Source: CAZAGD01 sp049699975
GTDB taxonomy: Bacteria > Desulfobacterota > SM23-61
Reading direction: 5' to 3'
Length of the DNA: 13,225 nucleotides
Assembly: GCA_049699975.1 (NCBI GenBank)
Contig: JBNAWB010000098.1
Span: 1 to 13,225, forward strand
The notes under the pieces are model-generated. The model saw only the letters and a list, made by a program, of their open reading frames with translations, searched no databases and was not told where the DNA came from. Numbering within the stretch: the stretch's first letter is position 1; every line of letters begins with the position of its first letter. Of this stretch, positions 1-6,568 are shown in pieces. A program made the translations under genes and the position numbers.

Positions 1-98
1 GAGAGGGGAGGGTGAGGGGAATAAGGGTAAATATTTAATCGCTCCGAGTAATAATTTGGTAATTAATAAAATATGTTGAGATAATTAGTTTATTTTGC

Positions 99-131
99 TT
101 AATTCTCTCCATAATATTTGCTGAGAATTAA
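99..131. repeat. Perfect 9-bp inverted repeat
   Basis: TTAATTCTC at 99-107 is exactly mirrored by GAGAATTAA at 123-131, with a 15-base spacer. The arms are AT-rich and there is no T-run after the right arm, so it is a poor intrinsic terminator. It could be an operator or chance dyad symmetry in AT-rich DNA. Confidence 0.35.
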
Positions 132-279
132 ACGGGCCGCGGTTGAGATTTTGAATATAAACAAATATTTGAAAGTTGAGTAAGCGGAAATTCTGCTTTT
201 GTTCGGCCGAGGATTTTTAATTAGCCCTCTCACCTTGGTAGGAGTTGATTCCGACTTCATTTTGTGGTCGGGTCTTAAC

Positions 280-395
280 CACTCTTCCTATGCAGACTGC
301 GGCATAATGTCATCGCGAGGGAGCGCAGCGACCGTGGCGATCTCGTAACGCCTTGAAATTAAAGAGATGGCCACGCCCTTCGGGCTCGCCATGAC
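280..395 (+). repeat. Palindromic intergenic repeat, copy 1
   Basis: The core runs from GTCATCGCGAGGGAGCG (from 309) to GGGCTCGCCATGAC (ending at 395). The outer arms (309-344 and 364-395) are imperfect inverted repeats of each other. A further conserved flank, including AGAC and CATAATGTCAT, lies to the left and is shared with the copies at 3728 and 13057. It resembles the GTCATTGCGAGG-type intergenic palindromes scattered through many environmental bacterial genomes. It is probably a non-autonomous mobile or REP-like element that folds into a stem-loop. Confidence 0.75.
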
Positions 396-510
396 AGCTT
401 TTCTATGAAAAGGAGTAAAACATTTGATGCTCTCATTAATAACTGCAAGAGCAATTAAATACTTAATGATCTAATCAATAGCGGCCTTGCAGGTATTGTG
501 AAAATAAGCA

Positions 511-539
511 TTTCAAAGAAGGGGAAGAGATTTTATAAT
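511..539 (+). promoter_or_regulatory. Candidate sigma70-type promoter
   Basis: A perfect TATAAT lies at 534-539, with a weak -35 match (TTTCAA, 511-516) at the ideal 17-base spacing. Transcription would start near 546 and give a short leader before the AGGAG (561-565) and the ATG at 571. It would drive the small protein, the thioredoxin-like gene and lgt. The -10 is convincing; the -35 is not. Confidence 0.5.
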
Positions 540-570
540 AGAATAAACAATAGATAAATGAGGAGAAGAA

Positions 571-717
571 ATGAAAGAAAGGATAGTCATATCTTTTGAT
601 CAAAAAGAAGCCATGTGGGTCGAACGTATAGCCCTGGATAGAGACAGAGAAGAAGCTTTGCATTTTATCGAAAAAATTCTGCTAAAGAAAATTAAAGATG
701 CCTCTCGGCCCCACTGA
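571..717 (+). CDS. Small hypothetical protein, 48 aa
   Basis: This short frame starts at ATG 571, five bases after a good AGGAG (561-565) and about 25 bases after the inferred transcription start, so it is well placed to be translated. The product is charged and looks like one beta strand followed by helices: it begins MKERIVISFD, has an acidic and basic middle, and then the helical HFIEKILLKKIK. It has no cysteine, signal peptide or membrane segment. It lies 60 bases upstream of the thioredoxin-like gene, probably in one transcript. I recall similar small proteins beside thioredoxin-like genes in sulfur- and metal-handling clusters, but I cannot name a family. The translation signals support a real gene; the function is unknown. 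Confidence 0.6.
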   Translation: MKERIVISFDQKEAMWVERIALDRDREEALHFIEKILLKKIKDASRPH

Positions 718-747
718 AAGCCGGCTTTTGAGCTTCCTGGAGGGAAG
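717..747 (+). repeat. Palindrome and small hairpin in the intergenic spacer
   Basis: AAAGCCGGCTTT (717-728) is a perfect 12-base palindrome that overlaps the last base of the small gene's stop codon. Just after it, CTTCCT (733-738) can pair with GGGAAG (742-747) around a 3-base loop. These could influence mRNA stability between the small gene and the thioredoxin-like gene. No T-run follows, so termination is unlikely. Confidence 0.3.
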
Positions 748-777
748 GTAGGTGGATAGCAGAGAGGAGGTAGAAAA

Positions 778-1275
778 ATGGGAGAAGAAATCACCAAAAT
801 CATAGTTAGTGGTCGTCCCGTAGGAATTGTGGGCTTGCCGGAAATTTTTCAAGTGGCTAAGGAGAAGATAGGTCTCCGGGAAGTGGAGATGGAAAGATTT
901 CTCCTGGAAGAGGCAAAGAAAAAGAATTACATTCCGGCCAAGGTAGAAGGTGAATATGCACGCAGTTTAATGCGCGAATTCAAAAAATTTCGGGGAGAGA
1001 AAGTAGAAGAGAATTTTTCTGGTTTACAAGTGCAGGTGCTCGGTCCTGGCTGTCCTAATTGTCAAAGGTTGGAGAGAGAAACTTTGGCCGCGCTGGCGGA
1101 ATTGAATTTGGAAGCTGATTTCAGTCATATCCAAGATTTAAGAGAAATTGCCCAGTATGGTGCTCGAGGCATCGTGGGTACCCCGGCCTTGCTAATTAAT
1201 GGCCAAGTTAAATGTGTAGGCCGTGTACCTTCTAAGGATCAGATTAAAAAATGGCTGCTCGAAGCGAAGGGCTAA
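778..1275 (+). CDS. Thioredoxin-like protein with extra N-terminal domain
   Basis: The C-terminal half (about residues 83-165) is a compact thioredoxin fold of the small redox-active disulfide (MTH895-like) type. It begins LQVQVLGPGCPNC, has the active-site pair C92-P-N-C95, a cis-proline segment VGTPALLING, and ends in a helix. The N-terminal 80 residues form a separate alpha/beta piece (ITKIIVSGRPVGIVGL, then KKKNYIPAKVEGEYARSLM) that precedes such domains in some anaerobes; its role is unknown to me. There is no signal peptide, so it should be cytoplasmic. ATG 778 has a strong AGGAGG seven bases upstream. lgt begins only 10 bases after its stop. It probably acts as a thiol-disulfide or metal-thiol carrier; the substrate is not visible. 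Confidence 0.8.
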   Translation: MGEEITKIIVSGRPVGIVGLPEIFQVAKEKIGLREVEMERFLLEEAKKKNYIPAKVEGEYARSLMREFKKFRGEKVEENFSGLQVQVLGPGCPNCQRLERETLAALAELNLEADFSHIQDLREIAQYGARGIVGTPALLINGQVKCVGRVPSKDQIKKWLLEAKG

Positions 1276-1285
1276 TTAAAAATCA

Positions 1286-2074
1286 ATGGAAATCAATTTT
1301 GATCCCATCATTATTAGAATAGGTCCTCTCCAATTAAGCTGGTATGGATTGATGTACGTCCTGGGCTTTTCCATTTCCTATCTTCTCGTTCGCTACCAAA
1401 TAAAAAGAAAAGATTTTGGCATTGCTAAACCGGAAGTCGACGATTTGTATTTTTATTGCGTTATTGGCCTGATTATTGGAGCAAGATTGGGCTATATCCT
1501 TTTTTATAATCTTGAAATGTATCTGGAAAATCCTTTGGAGATTCCGGCTTTATGGCATGGGGGCATGTCCTTTCATGGAGGGTTAATAGGAGTATTAATG
1601 GCCGGTGGCCTTTTCTGTTGGCGGAATAAAAAATCCTTCTGGAGATTGGCTGATTTAGTTATTGTGACCGCCCCTATTGGCTTGGGATTAGGGAGAATTG
1701 GCAATTTCATAAATGGCGAGCTTTACGGGCGAGTTACTAATGTCCCCTGGGCTATGATCTTTCCCAAGGGAGGCCCATTCCCCCGGCATCCTTCGCAGTT
1801 GTACGAGAGCGCGCTGGAAGGCGGGGCGCTCTTTTTGATTCTCTGGTTCCTCAAGGACAAAAAGCTATCCTCTGGTAGCCTTTTGGCAATTTTCCTCTTT
1901 TTTTATGGAATATTTCGTTTCTCAGTTGAGTTTCTAAGGGAACCAGATCCTCAATTAGGGTTTATCTTCGGTCCTTTCACCATGGGCCAGATCCTTAGTT
2001 TCTTTATGATAGTTGCGGGGGCTGGATTGCTTTTTTATTTAAAGAAATCTCCCCTCACCAAAATAACTTTATGA
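1286..2074 (+). CDS. lgt: Prolipoprotein diacylglyceryl transferase
   Basis: This inner-membrane enzyme transfers diacylglycerol from phosphatidylglycerol to the lipobox cysteine of prolipoproteins, the first step of lipoprotein maturation. At 262 residues it has the normal family length and about seven hydrophobic segments. Hallmarks are HGGMSFHGG (91-99, including the conserved histidine), the Lgt signature GRIGNFINGELYGR (136-149), HPSQLYE (168-174) and the late RFSVEFLREPD. The start lies 10 bases after the thioredoxin-like gene with little Shine-Dalgarno sequence of its own, so translation is probably coupled to that gene. Placing a housekeeping lgt behind a redox protein rather than with thyA or uvr genes suggests local co-expression. 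Identification is firm. Confidence 0.95.
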   Translation: MEINFDPIIIRIGPLQLSWYGLMYVLGFSISYLLVRYQIKRKDFGIAKPEVDDLYFYCVIGLIIGARLGYILFYNLEMYLENPLEIPALWHGGMSFHGGLIGVLMAGGLFCWRNKKSFWRLADLVIVTAPIGLGLGRIGNFINGELYGRVTNVPWAMIFPKGGPFPRHPSQLYESALEGGALFLILWFLKDKKLSSGSLLAIFLFFYGIFRFSVEFLREPDPQLGFIFGPFTMGQILSFFMIVAGAGLLFYLKKSPLTKITL

Positions 2075-2184
2075 ATCCATTTTCGAAATTTGCAGATAAA
2101 TACTTGATGTGCCTGCAGATATTTGAGAAAATTAAAAAAAGTAGGTTTGCCTTTTAGAAAGAGGACAAGGCAAGAGAGGTTATT

Positions 2185-3552
2185 TTGGCCAAGAAAAATA
2201 TCCGTCTTTGTGACTTTGCCGCAGGCGGACCATCCCTTTGTTGTACTATCTTAGAAAGCATTAATGATGGTGTTTTTACCATTGATGCCCGTAAAAGGAT
2301 TACTTCCTTTAATCGCGCCGCAGAGCAAATTACCGGATTTAAGCATGAAGAAACTATTGGTCAGTATTGCTTTGATATTTTCCGAGCCGATATCTGCGAA
2401 AAAAGTTGCGCTTTAGATGAGACTCTGAGCAGTGGAAAATCTATGATAAATTTTCCAGCGCGGATTATCACTAAAAGGGGGGAACAAAAACCGATTAGTA
2501 TCAGCACTGCTATCCTGCGCAACGAGAAGGGTGAAATCATTGGGGGCGTGGAAAGCTTTAGGGATCTTTCAGAAATAGAGGAATTAAGGAAACATGTCAG
2601 CCGCCAGTTTACCTACGAAGATATAGTGGGAAAACATCCCAAAATTCAAGAAATTCTATCTTTTCTTCCCGATATTGCCGAGAGTGATAGCCCAGTTCTT
2701 ATCGAAGGTCCCACAGGATCGGGAAAAGAGCTCATTGCTCGAGCCATCCACAATTTAAGTCCCCGCAAGGAAGGACCTTTTATCGCCGTCAATTGCGCTG
2801 CTCTTCCGGAAACGCTTCTGGAGTCAGAGTTATTTGGCTATGCCAAAGGCGCCTTTACCGGAGCCACCCGAAATAAACCGGGGCGCTTTTTGTTGGCCAA
2901 CGGAGGAACAATTTTTCTTGATGAGATAGCCAATACTTCTCTGGCCTTCCAGGCCGACCTCTTGCGCGTTTTAGAAAGAGGAGAATTTACTCCTTTGGGA
3001 GAGACTAAGACTATCAAGGCCGATTTTAGAATTGTCGCGGCCACAAACATGATCGTAAAAAAATTGGTAAGCGAAGGTAAGTTTCGAGATGATCTATATT
3101 ATCGCTTAAATGTAATCAAAATATCTTTACCGGCTTTGAAGGAAAGGAAAGAGGATATCCCTCTTTTAATTGACCATTTTATCCGCAAATTTAATGTGCT
3201 TAAAGGAAAGAACATCCAAAAAGTCAGCCCCGAGGTACTTTCATTTCTCTTAGACTATTCATTCCCAGGTAACATTAGAGAATTAGAAAACATCGTCGAA
3301 TTCGCTTTTGTTAAGTGCAAAGGTGCGATTATAGAATTGAACCACCTTCCTGAGGATTTATGGATAGAAGGAAGGGAAAAAACTAGAGAGTTATCAAACC
3401 GCGAGCTTGAAGAAGTGCAAAAAATACGGGTCATATTAAATCAATACCCCACCAATCGCGAACTGGCGGCGCAGGCCTTAGGGATTAGCCGAGTAACGCT
3501 TTGGCGCAAGATGAAGAAGTATGGCTTAAGCGGCCATTTTACTGAAACATGA
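2185..3552 (+). CDS. Sigma54-dependent activator, PAS-AAA+-Fis HTH
   Basis: This is a bacterial enhancer-binding protein that remodels sigma54-RNA polymerase using ATP. An N-terminal PAS domain (about 18-130) is followed by the AAA+ domain (about 146-375) with Walker A GPTGSGKE (175-182), the sigma54-contact loop GAFTGA (222-227), Walker B GTIFLDE (241-247) and PGNIREL (361-367). A Fis-type helix-turn-helix (about 420-447, NRELAAQALGISRVTLWRK) completes it. There is no receiver domain, so the PAS domain is the likely sensor. It carries C62, C71 and C75, an arrangement I recall from related anaerobe regulators that may bind metal or sense redox state. The TTG start at 2185 is supported by GAGAGG at 2174-2179. 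A sigma54 promoter lies about 120 bases downstream of the stop, which makes the next operon the obvious target. Confidence 0.93.
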   Translation: MAKKNIRLCDFAAGGPSLCCTILESINDGVFTIDARKRITSFNRAAEQITGFKHEETIGQYCFDIFRADICEKSCALDETLSSGKSMINFPARIITKRGEQKPISISTAILRNEKGEIIGGVESFRDLSEIEELRKHVSRQFTYEDIVGKHPKIQEILSFLPDIAESDSPVLIEGPTGSGKELIARAIHNLSPRKEGPFIAVNCAALPETLLESELFGYAKGAFTGATRNKPGRFLLANGGTIFLDEIANTSLAFQADLLRVLERGEFTPLGETKTIKADFRIVAATNMIVKKLVSEGKFRDDLYYRLNVIKISLPALKERKEDIPLLIDHFIRKFNVLKGKNIQKVSPEVLSFLLDYSFPGNIRELENIVEFAFVKCKGAIIELNHLPEDLWIEGREKTRELSNRELEEVQKIRVILNQYPTNRELAAQALGISRVTLWRKMKKYGLSGHFTET

Positions 3553-3577
3553 GCTGAAACATTTCATTTTTTGAAAC
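3543..3577 (+). promoter_or_regulatory. Candidate enhancer (UAS) for the sigma54 activator
   Basis: TGAAAC occurs three times (3543, 3555, 3572), and TTTCA (3562-3566) forms a perfect dyad with TGAAA (3572-3576) around five Ts. The first copy overlaps the last codons of the regulator. The cluster sits about 100-130 bases upstream of the -24/-12 promoter, the usual distance for activator sites. The binding assignment is inference from position and symmetry. Confidence 0.4.
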
Positions 3578-3673
3578 AACTTTTATTATGCTAATTAATT
3601 TGTCTTCCCGGCCTGTAGCTTAAATCCTGTTGAAAGCACTGGTAAATATTTATTTCCCCGAAAATAAGCTTAG

Positions 3674-3689
3674 TGGCATTTTGTTTGCT
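3674..3689 (+). promoter_or_regulatory. Sigma54 (-24/-12) promoter
   Basis: TGGCAT (3674-3679), five bases, then TTGCT (3685-3689) matches the consensus TGGCAC-N5-TTGCW in all but one position. The invariant GG and GC have the required spacing. Transcription should start near 3700, rightward into the NifX-like and TauE genes. A sigma54 activator gene immediately upstream makes a functional promoter much more likely. Confidence 0.75.
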
Positions 3690-3727
3690 TTTATATGAAT
3701 AATGTCACATCTCCCTCTCCTTGATGA

Positions 3728-3813
3728 GACGATGGCCTAATGTTATCGCGAGGGAGCGTAGGTGGAGGCGACCCATGTCTCCCGCCTCAAGCGGGGGGTC
3801 GCTCGCCATGGCG
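3728..3813 (+). repeat. Palindromic intergenic repeat, copy 2
   Basis: The first 31 bases (3728-3758) differ from copy 1 (295-325) at only about five positions. The right end, GCTCGCCATGGCG, resembles copy 1's right end. The interior is different: GCGACCC (3768-3774) pairs with GGGTCGC (3796-3802), enclosing a second stem CCCGC/GCGGG (3781-3785 and 3791-3795) with loop CTCAA. It lies in the likely leader downstream of the sigma54 promoter, so the fold would be part of the transcript. Confidence 0.7.
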
Positions 3814-3923
3814 AAAAAGACGAAAAAGACGAATTTAAAACATATTCAATAAATTTTGGAGAGAATACATTAGCGACTGAAATAAAAACAGCATAATTTC
3901 TACAAGGAGTAAAAGATAATAAA

Positions 3924-4259
3924 TTGAAAATAGCTATTGCTTTATTCGGAAAAAGAATTTCACCTCATTTTGGTAGCTCCTCAAGAATGATGGTTTTAGA
4001 AGTAAAGAGGGGTACCGTGCAGGAAAAAGCATTAATGGATATTGCGGGCAAAAGTTCTTTGGAACTGGCCCGGCGTCTCGTGGAGCTTAAAGTGAAGAGC
4101 CTCATTTGCGGGGGCATTCAAAGATACTGCAAAGAATGGCTGCTAAGCAAAGGAGTGAAGGTTTTAGATAATAAAAGAGGGGAGGCCGAGGATTTTATAA
4201 AAGAAATGTTTGGTCTCAAGGAAAGGGAAAGAAAGGCCGCAGTTACAGGAGGCATATGA
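3924..4259 (+). CDS. NifX/NifB-type FeMo-cofactor-binding family protein
   Basis: This 111-residue protein matches the dinitrogenase iron-molybdenum cofactor-binding family (NifX, NafY, MTH1175-like). It opens KIAIALFGKRISPHFGSS, typical of the ribonuclease-H-like fold. The core SLICGGIQRYCKEWLLSKGVKVL follows in shorter form at about residues 59-81, with C62 and C69. Members bind Fe-S or Mo-Fe clusters, or are small stand-alone proteins of unknown role; no nif structural genes are nearby. The start is TTG 3924, because later ATGs would remove the first strand. Its AAGGAGT ends 13 bases upstream, a rather long spacing. It is the first gene after the sigma54 promoter, 66 bases before the permease, and probably shares a transcript with it. 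Confidence 0.8.
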   Translation: MKIAIALFGKRISPHFGSSSRMMVLEVKRGTVQEKALMDIAGKSSLELARRLVELKVKSLICGGIQRYCKEWLLSKGVKVLDNKRGEAEDFIKEMFGLKERERKAAVTGGI

Positions 4260-4325
4260 AATAAATCAAAAAATTTAAGACAAATTAGAAAATAAATTTC
4301 TGAAAAAATTGAAAGGAGATAAGAG

Positions 4326-5111
4326 ATGAGTTTGATCGGATATGTAGCGCTATTTATTTCTGGAATTCTGGCCGGAATAATCGGCGGGCTTTTAGGCACG
4401 GGAGGATGTGTACTTATGATGCCGGTAGTTAGGTTCGGATTTGATTTTCCAGCAGCCCTCGCTGTGGGAACGACGCTCACGGCTGTAGTCTTCACGGCCG
4501 CAGCCGGGGCCATCAAGCATATAAGCATAGGAAATGTTGATAAAAAAACCGCCCTCTGGGTGGGGATATTTGGGGTCATTGGCGTAGTAATTGGGTCTTT
4601 TGTATTTGCCTATCTTCTACCATATGGAGCACTCATCGATTTGATTGTCGGTTTGGCCTTCATCTGGGCCGCATTACGCATGCTCTATGAAGGGCTGTTC
4701 ATTAAAGGCCCGGCGGCTGCCGAGGGTAAGGTTGTTCCAGGGAGTGGAGGAGGCAAAGGGCTGTTAGGCACGATCATTGGTTTTTTAACTGGCATTATTG
4801 GGTTGGGTGGGGGATATGCTTTGGTTCCTTCTTTCATCTATTTTCTTAAATCTCCGGTGAAGATCGCTATCGGTACTTCCATGGCTTCCTTTGTTTCCAT
4901 GGCTATAGTAGGCAGTGCGTTTAAGATGTACCAAGGAGTTGTTAACATCCCTGCGGCTGTAATTATGGGGGTAGGGGCTGCTTTAGGAGCAATTTACGGC
5001 GCAGGCCTGGTGGCCAAAATAAAAGCCTCCACTTTAAAAACTCTTTTTGGCTTTTTATTTTTATATGTTTCTCTGAAATATATCTTTTTGTATTTTGGGA
5101 TTCATATTTAA
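4326..5111 (+). CDS. TauE/SafE family sulfite or sulfonate exporter
   Basis: This integral membrane protein of the TSUP family has 261 residues and about eight hydrophobic helices in two related halves. The first half carries GGLLGTGGCVLMMP and AALAVGTTLTAVVFTAAAG. The second repeats the pattern with TGIIGLGGGYALVPSFIYF and KIAIGTSMASF. Family members move sulfite, sulfoacetate, thiosulfate or related anions; the substrate cannot be read from the sequence. ATG 4326 has AAAGGAG seven to eight bases upstream. It follows the NifX-like gene and precedes a perfect hairpin and the patatin gene. Sulfur-anion handling would fit the cysteine-rich neighbours, but that link is inference. Confidence 0.9.
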   Translation: MSLIGYVALFISGILAGIIGGLLGTGGCVLMMPVVRFGFDFPAALAVGTTLTAVVFTAAAGAIKHISIGNVDKKTALWVGIFGVIGVVIGSFVFAYLLPYGALIDLIVGLAFIWAALRMLYEGLFIKGPAAAEGKVVPGSGGGKGLLGTIIGFLTGIIGLGGGYALVPSFIYFLKSPVKIAIGTSMASFVSMAIVGSAFKMYQGVVNIPAAVIMGVGAALGAIYGAGLVAKIKASTLKTLFGFLFLYVSLKYIFLYFGIHI

Positions 5112-5112
5112 T

Positions 5113-5153
5113 AAGTCATGGCGAGATCACGGGCCTTTCCCTCGCCATGACTT
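5113..5153 (+). repeat. Perfect 13-bp hairpin, repeat-related (copy 3)
   Basis: AAGTCATGGCGAG (5113-5125) and CTCGCCATGACTT (5141-5153) are exact reverse complements with a 15-base loop. The arm matches the right end of repeat copies 1 and 2, so this looks like a reduced derivative of the same family. It starts right after the permease stop codon. There is no T-run, so it more likely protects the mRNA 3' end or weakens read-through than terminates fully. Confidence 0.75.
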
Positions 5154-5220
5154 GGCCGGTGGGCTTCCAACCGCTGAGTTAAGCTTAGAGTTAATTTTCA
5201 AGGAGCAGAGAGAGGAAAAG

Positions 5221-6174
5221 ATGGGCAAAAGGGCTAAAATTGGTCTAGCCCTTGGGGGAGGTGGGGCAAGGGGTCTGGCCCATGTGGGCGTACTAAAAGT
5301 TTTGGAACGGGAAGGGATACCTTTAGACCTGATCGTCGGGACGAGTATGGGAGCTATTATCGGGGCCGCCTATGCCATCCAACCTGATGCCGCCTTGCTG
5401 GAGAGGCGCGTTCTCAATTTCTTCCAGCCAGAAAGAGGCCAAAACAGAAAGCTCAAACTTTTAGAAAAGCTGAATTGGCGCCACCTGGAGAAACCTGACC
5501 TTTTTCGCCGGCTAATGCAATTTATGGGGAAGGAGATGGCGCTAAACCTTATTTTGGTCAGAAAGGCACTTTTTTCGGAAAAAGATTTGCAGAGAATTCT
5601 GCGGGCCATCCTTCCGGAAATTGACTTAAGGGATACCAAAATTCCTTTTTTTGCGGCGGCTGTGGACTTAATTTCCGGGAGGAAAATCATTCTGGATCGC
5701 GGATCGATCATTAAGGCGGTGATGGCCAGTTGTGCGGTTCCTGGTTTTATGCCACCTATTCCATTGGATGGCATGATCTTAGTTGATGGCGGAGTGATTG
5801 AGGTGCTTCCTTGCCGAGCCGCCAGGGAAAAAGGGGCAGAGTTTATTATTGGGGTGGATGTGGGACTATGTATATGTAATCCTCCAGTTATTGGAGACGG
5901 CCTTGATGAAATCCAAAGAGTAATGGAGATTATGTGTTTTTATCTTAGCCAAGCTCACTTAGAAAATGCTGATTTACTCATTCAACCTCAGGTCAAGGAT
6001 AGCCATTGGGCCGATTTCTCCAAATATAGAGAACTTATTCAGGAAGGGGAGAGAGCCGCAGAAGGAAAGATTAAGGAGATTCGCCAGATACCAACTCGAG
6101 GTGGTGAAATAAGCTTGTGGCAGCGCTTTAAAGGAATTTTTGCCGGACATCTTTCAGAGGAGGTTAAATCATGA
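5221..6174 (+). CDS. Patatin-like phospholipase (RssA-type)
   Basis: This is a predicted serine hydrolase of the bacterial patatin family, acting on lipid acyl esters. The oxyanion loop is GGGGARG (12-18), the nucleophile elbow GTSMG (40-44, Ser42), and the catalytic Asp189 lies in DGG (189-191), so the Ser-Asp dyad is intact. At 317 residues it is close to RssA/YlbK-like proteins. There is no signal peptide. I chose ATG 5221 because GAGAGG (5210-5215) precedes it and the family N-terminus begins here; the frame stays open 42 codons upstream, but that stretch runs through the hairpin and the permease end. Its stop overlaps the next start by four bases (ATGA), which indicates translational coupling to the DGC protein. 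The physiological substrate is unknown. Confidence 0.9.
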   Translation: MGKRAKIGLALGGGGARGLAHVGVLKVLEREGIPLDLIVGTSMGAIIGAAYAIQPDAALLERRVLNFFQPERGQNRKLKLLEKLNWRHLEKPDLFRRLMQFMGKEMALNLILVRKALFSEKDLQRILRAILPEIDLRDTKIPFFAAAVDLISGRKIILDRGSIIKAVMASCAVPGFMPPIPLDGMILVDGGVIEVLPCRAAREKGAEFIIGVDVGLCICNPPVIGDGLDEIQRVMEIMCFYLSQAHLENADLLIQPQVKDSHWADFSKYRELIQEGERAAEGKIKEIRQIPTRGGEISLWQRFKGIFAGHLSEEVKS

Positions 6175-6566
6175 AGCTTCCGCAAATTGGTCTGCTGATT
6201 TGTAACAGTGGTAGTTCTAACTCTGGGGCTTTGACAGGAGCGGCGGCATTAGAAGTGGTAAAAGAATTGGATGGTGAGCAAGTAGGAATTTGTTCACTAC
6301 CAGCTTTATTCCATGAAATTCCCCGGCAGGTGGCTACCGTAAGGAATTTGAAACATTTGATTGTCATAGATGGCTGCCGCAACGAATGCGCCAAAAAAGT
6401 AGCGGAGAAATTATCTTTAGCAAAAGATCATTATTTGAATCTCGAAGACAACCTGAAAATAACCAAATTAGGCCCCTTCAGCACGTGGTCATATACGCTG
6501 GAAGATGTGCGGAAGGTTAAGGAGGCCATCTTAGAACGGATTGGGCAATTGCGAGAGAAAGAGTGA
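6171..6566 (+). CDS. DGC-domain putative zinc-binding protein
   Basis: This is a 131-residue member of the DGC family, small cytoplasmic proteins with four conserved cysteines thought to bind zinc. Here they are C11 (in LLICNSGSSNSG), C41, C69 and C73. The name motif DGC is at 67-69 within VIDGCRNECAKK. The first motif usually reads C-S-G-x-S-N; here it is CNSGSSN, one residue longer. It overlaps the patatin gene by four bases and is overlapped or followed at once by enzyme I, so the three are probably made together. No biochemical role is established for the family as far as I know; metal or thiol sensing is a guess. Confidence 0.82.
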   Translation: MKLPQIGLLICNSGSSNSGALTGAAALEVVKELDGEQVGICSLPALFHEIPRQVATVRNLKHLIVIDGCRNECAKKVAEKLSLAKDHYLNLEDNLKITKLGPFSTWSYTLEDVRKVKEAILERIGQLREKE

Positions 6567-6568
6567 AC

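Larger units (their letters stand above)
1..570. other. 5' non-coding region with repeats and a promoter
   Basis: I see no convincing gene here. The stretch is AT-rich apart from a GC-rich palindromic repeat in the middle. It holds an inverted repeat at 99-131, repeat copy 1 at about 280-395, and a promoter just ahead of the 571 gene. A tiny frame at 427-474 (15 codons, ATG at 427) lies 11 bases after an AGGAG at 411-415. It could be a leader peptide, but nothing else supports it. Confidence 0.6.
3553..3923. other. Regulatory intergenic region
   Basis: No gene is visible in these 371 bases. In order they hold the TGAAA/TTTCA repeats, an AT-rich stretch, the sigma54 promoter, repeat copy 2 with a nested hairpin, a short 9-base tandem repeat (2.4 units of CGAAAAAGA, 3812-3833) and the AAGGAGT (3904-3910) of the next gene. 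The probable transcript leader is about 220 bases long. Confidence 0.65.

Noticed and set aside
427..474. 15-codon leader peptide frame after AGGAG
   Set aside because: No attenuator structure or run of regulatory codons accompanies it, and its spacing to the AGGAG is long.
3611..3645. tRNA-like opening (CCTGTAGCTTAAA)
   Set aside because: No anticodon arm, T arm or matching acceptor strand follows; the resemblance is limited to the D-arm-like bases.
3924..4259. True nitrogen-fixation gene (nifX)
   Set aside because: Only the cofactor-binding fold is present and no nif structural or biosynthetic genes are nearby; the family includes many non-nitrogenase proteins.
4118..4579. Minus-strand open frame of 153 codons
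   Set aside because: It lies across the NifX-like and TauE genes, has low-complexity composition and no family motif; it is a shadow of the real plus-strand genes.
5095..5220. 42-codon N-terminal extension of the patatin protein
   Set aside because: It reads through the end of the permease gene and a palindromic hairpin, and the family N-terminus with its ribosome site begins at ATG 5221.
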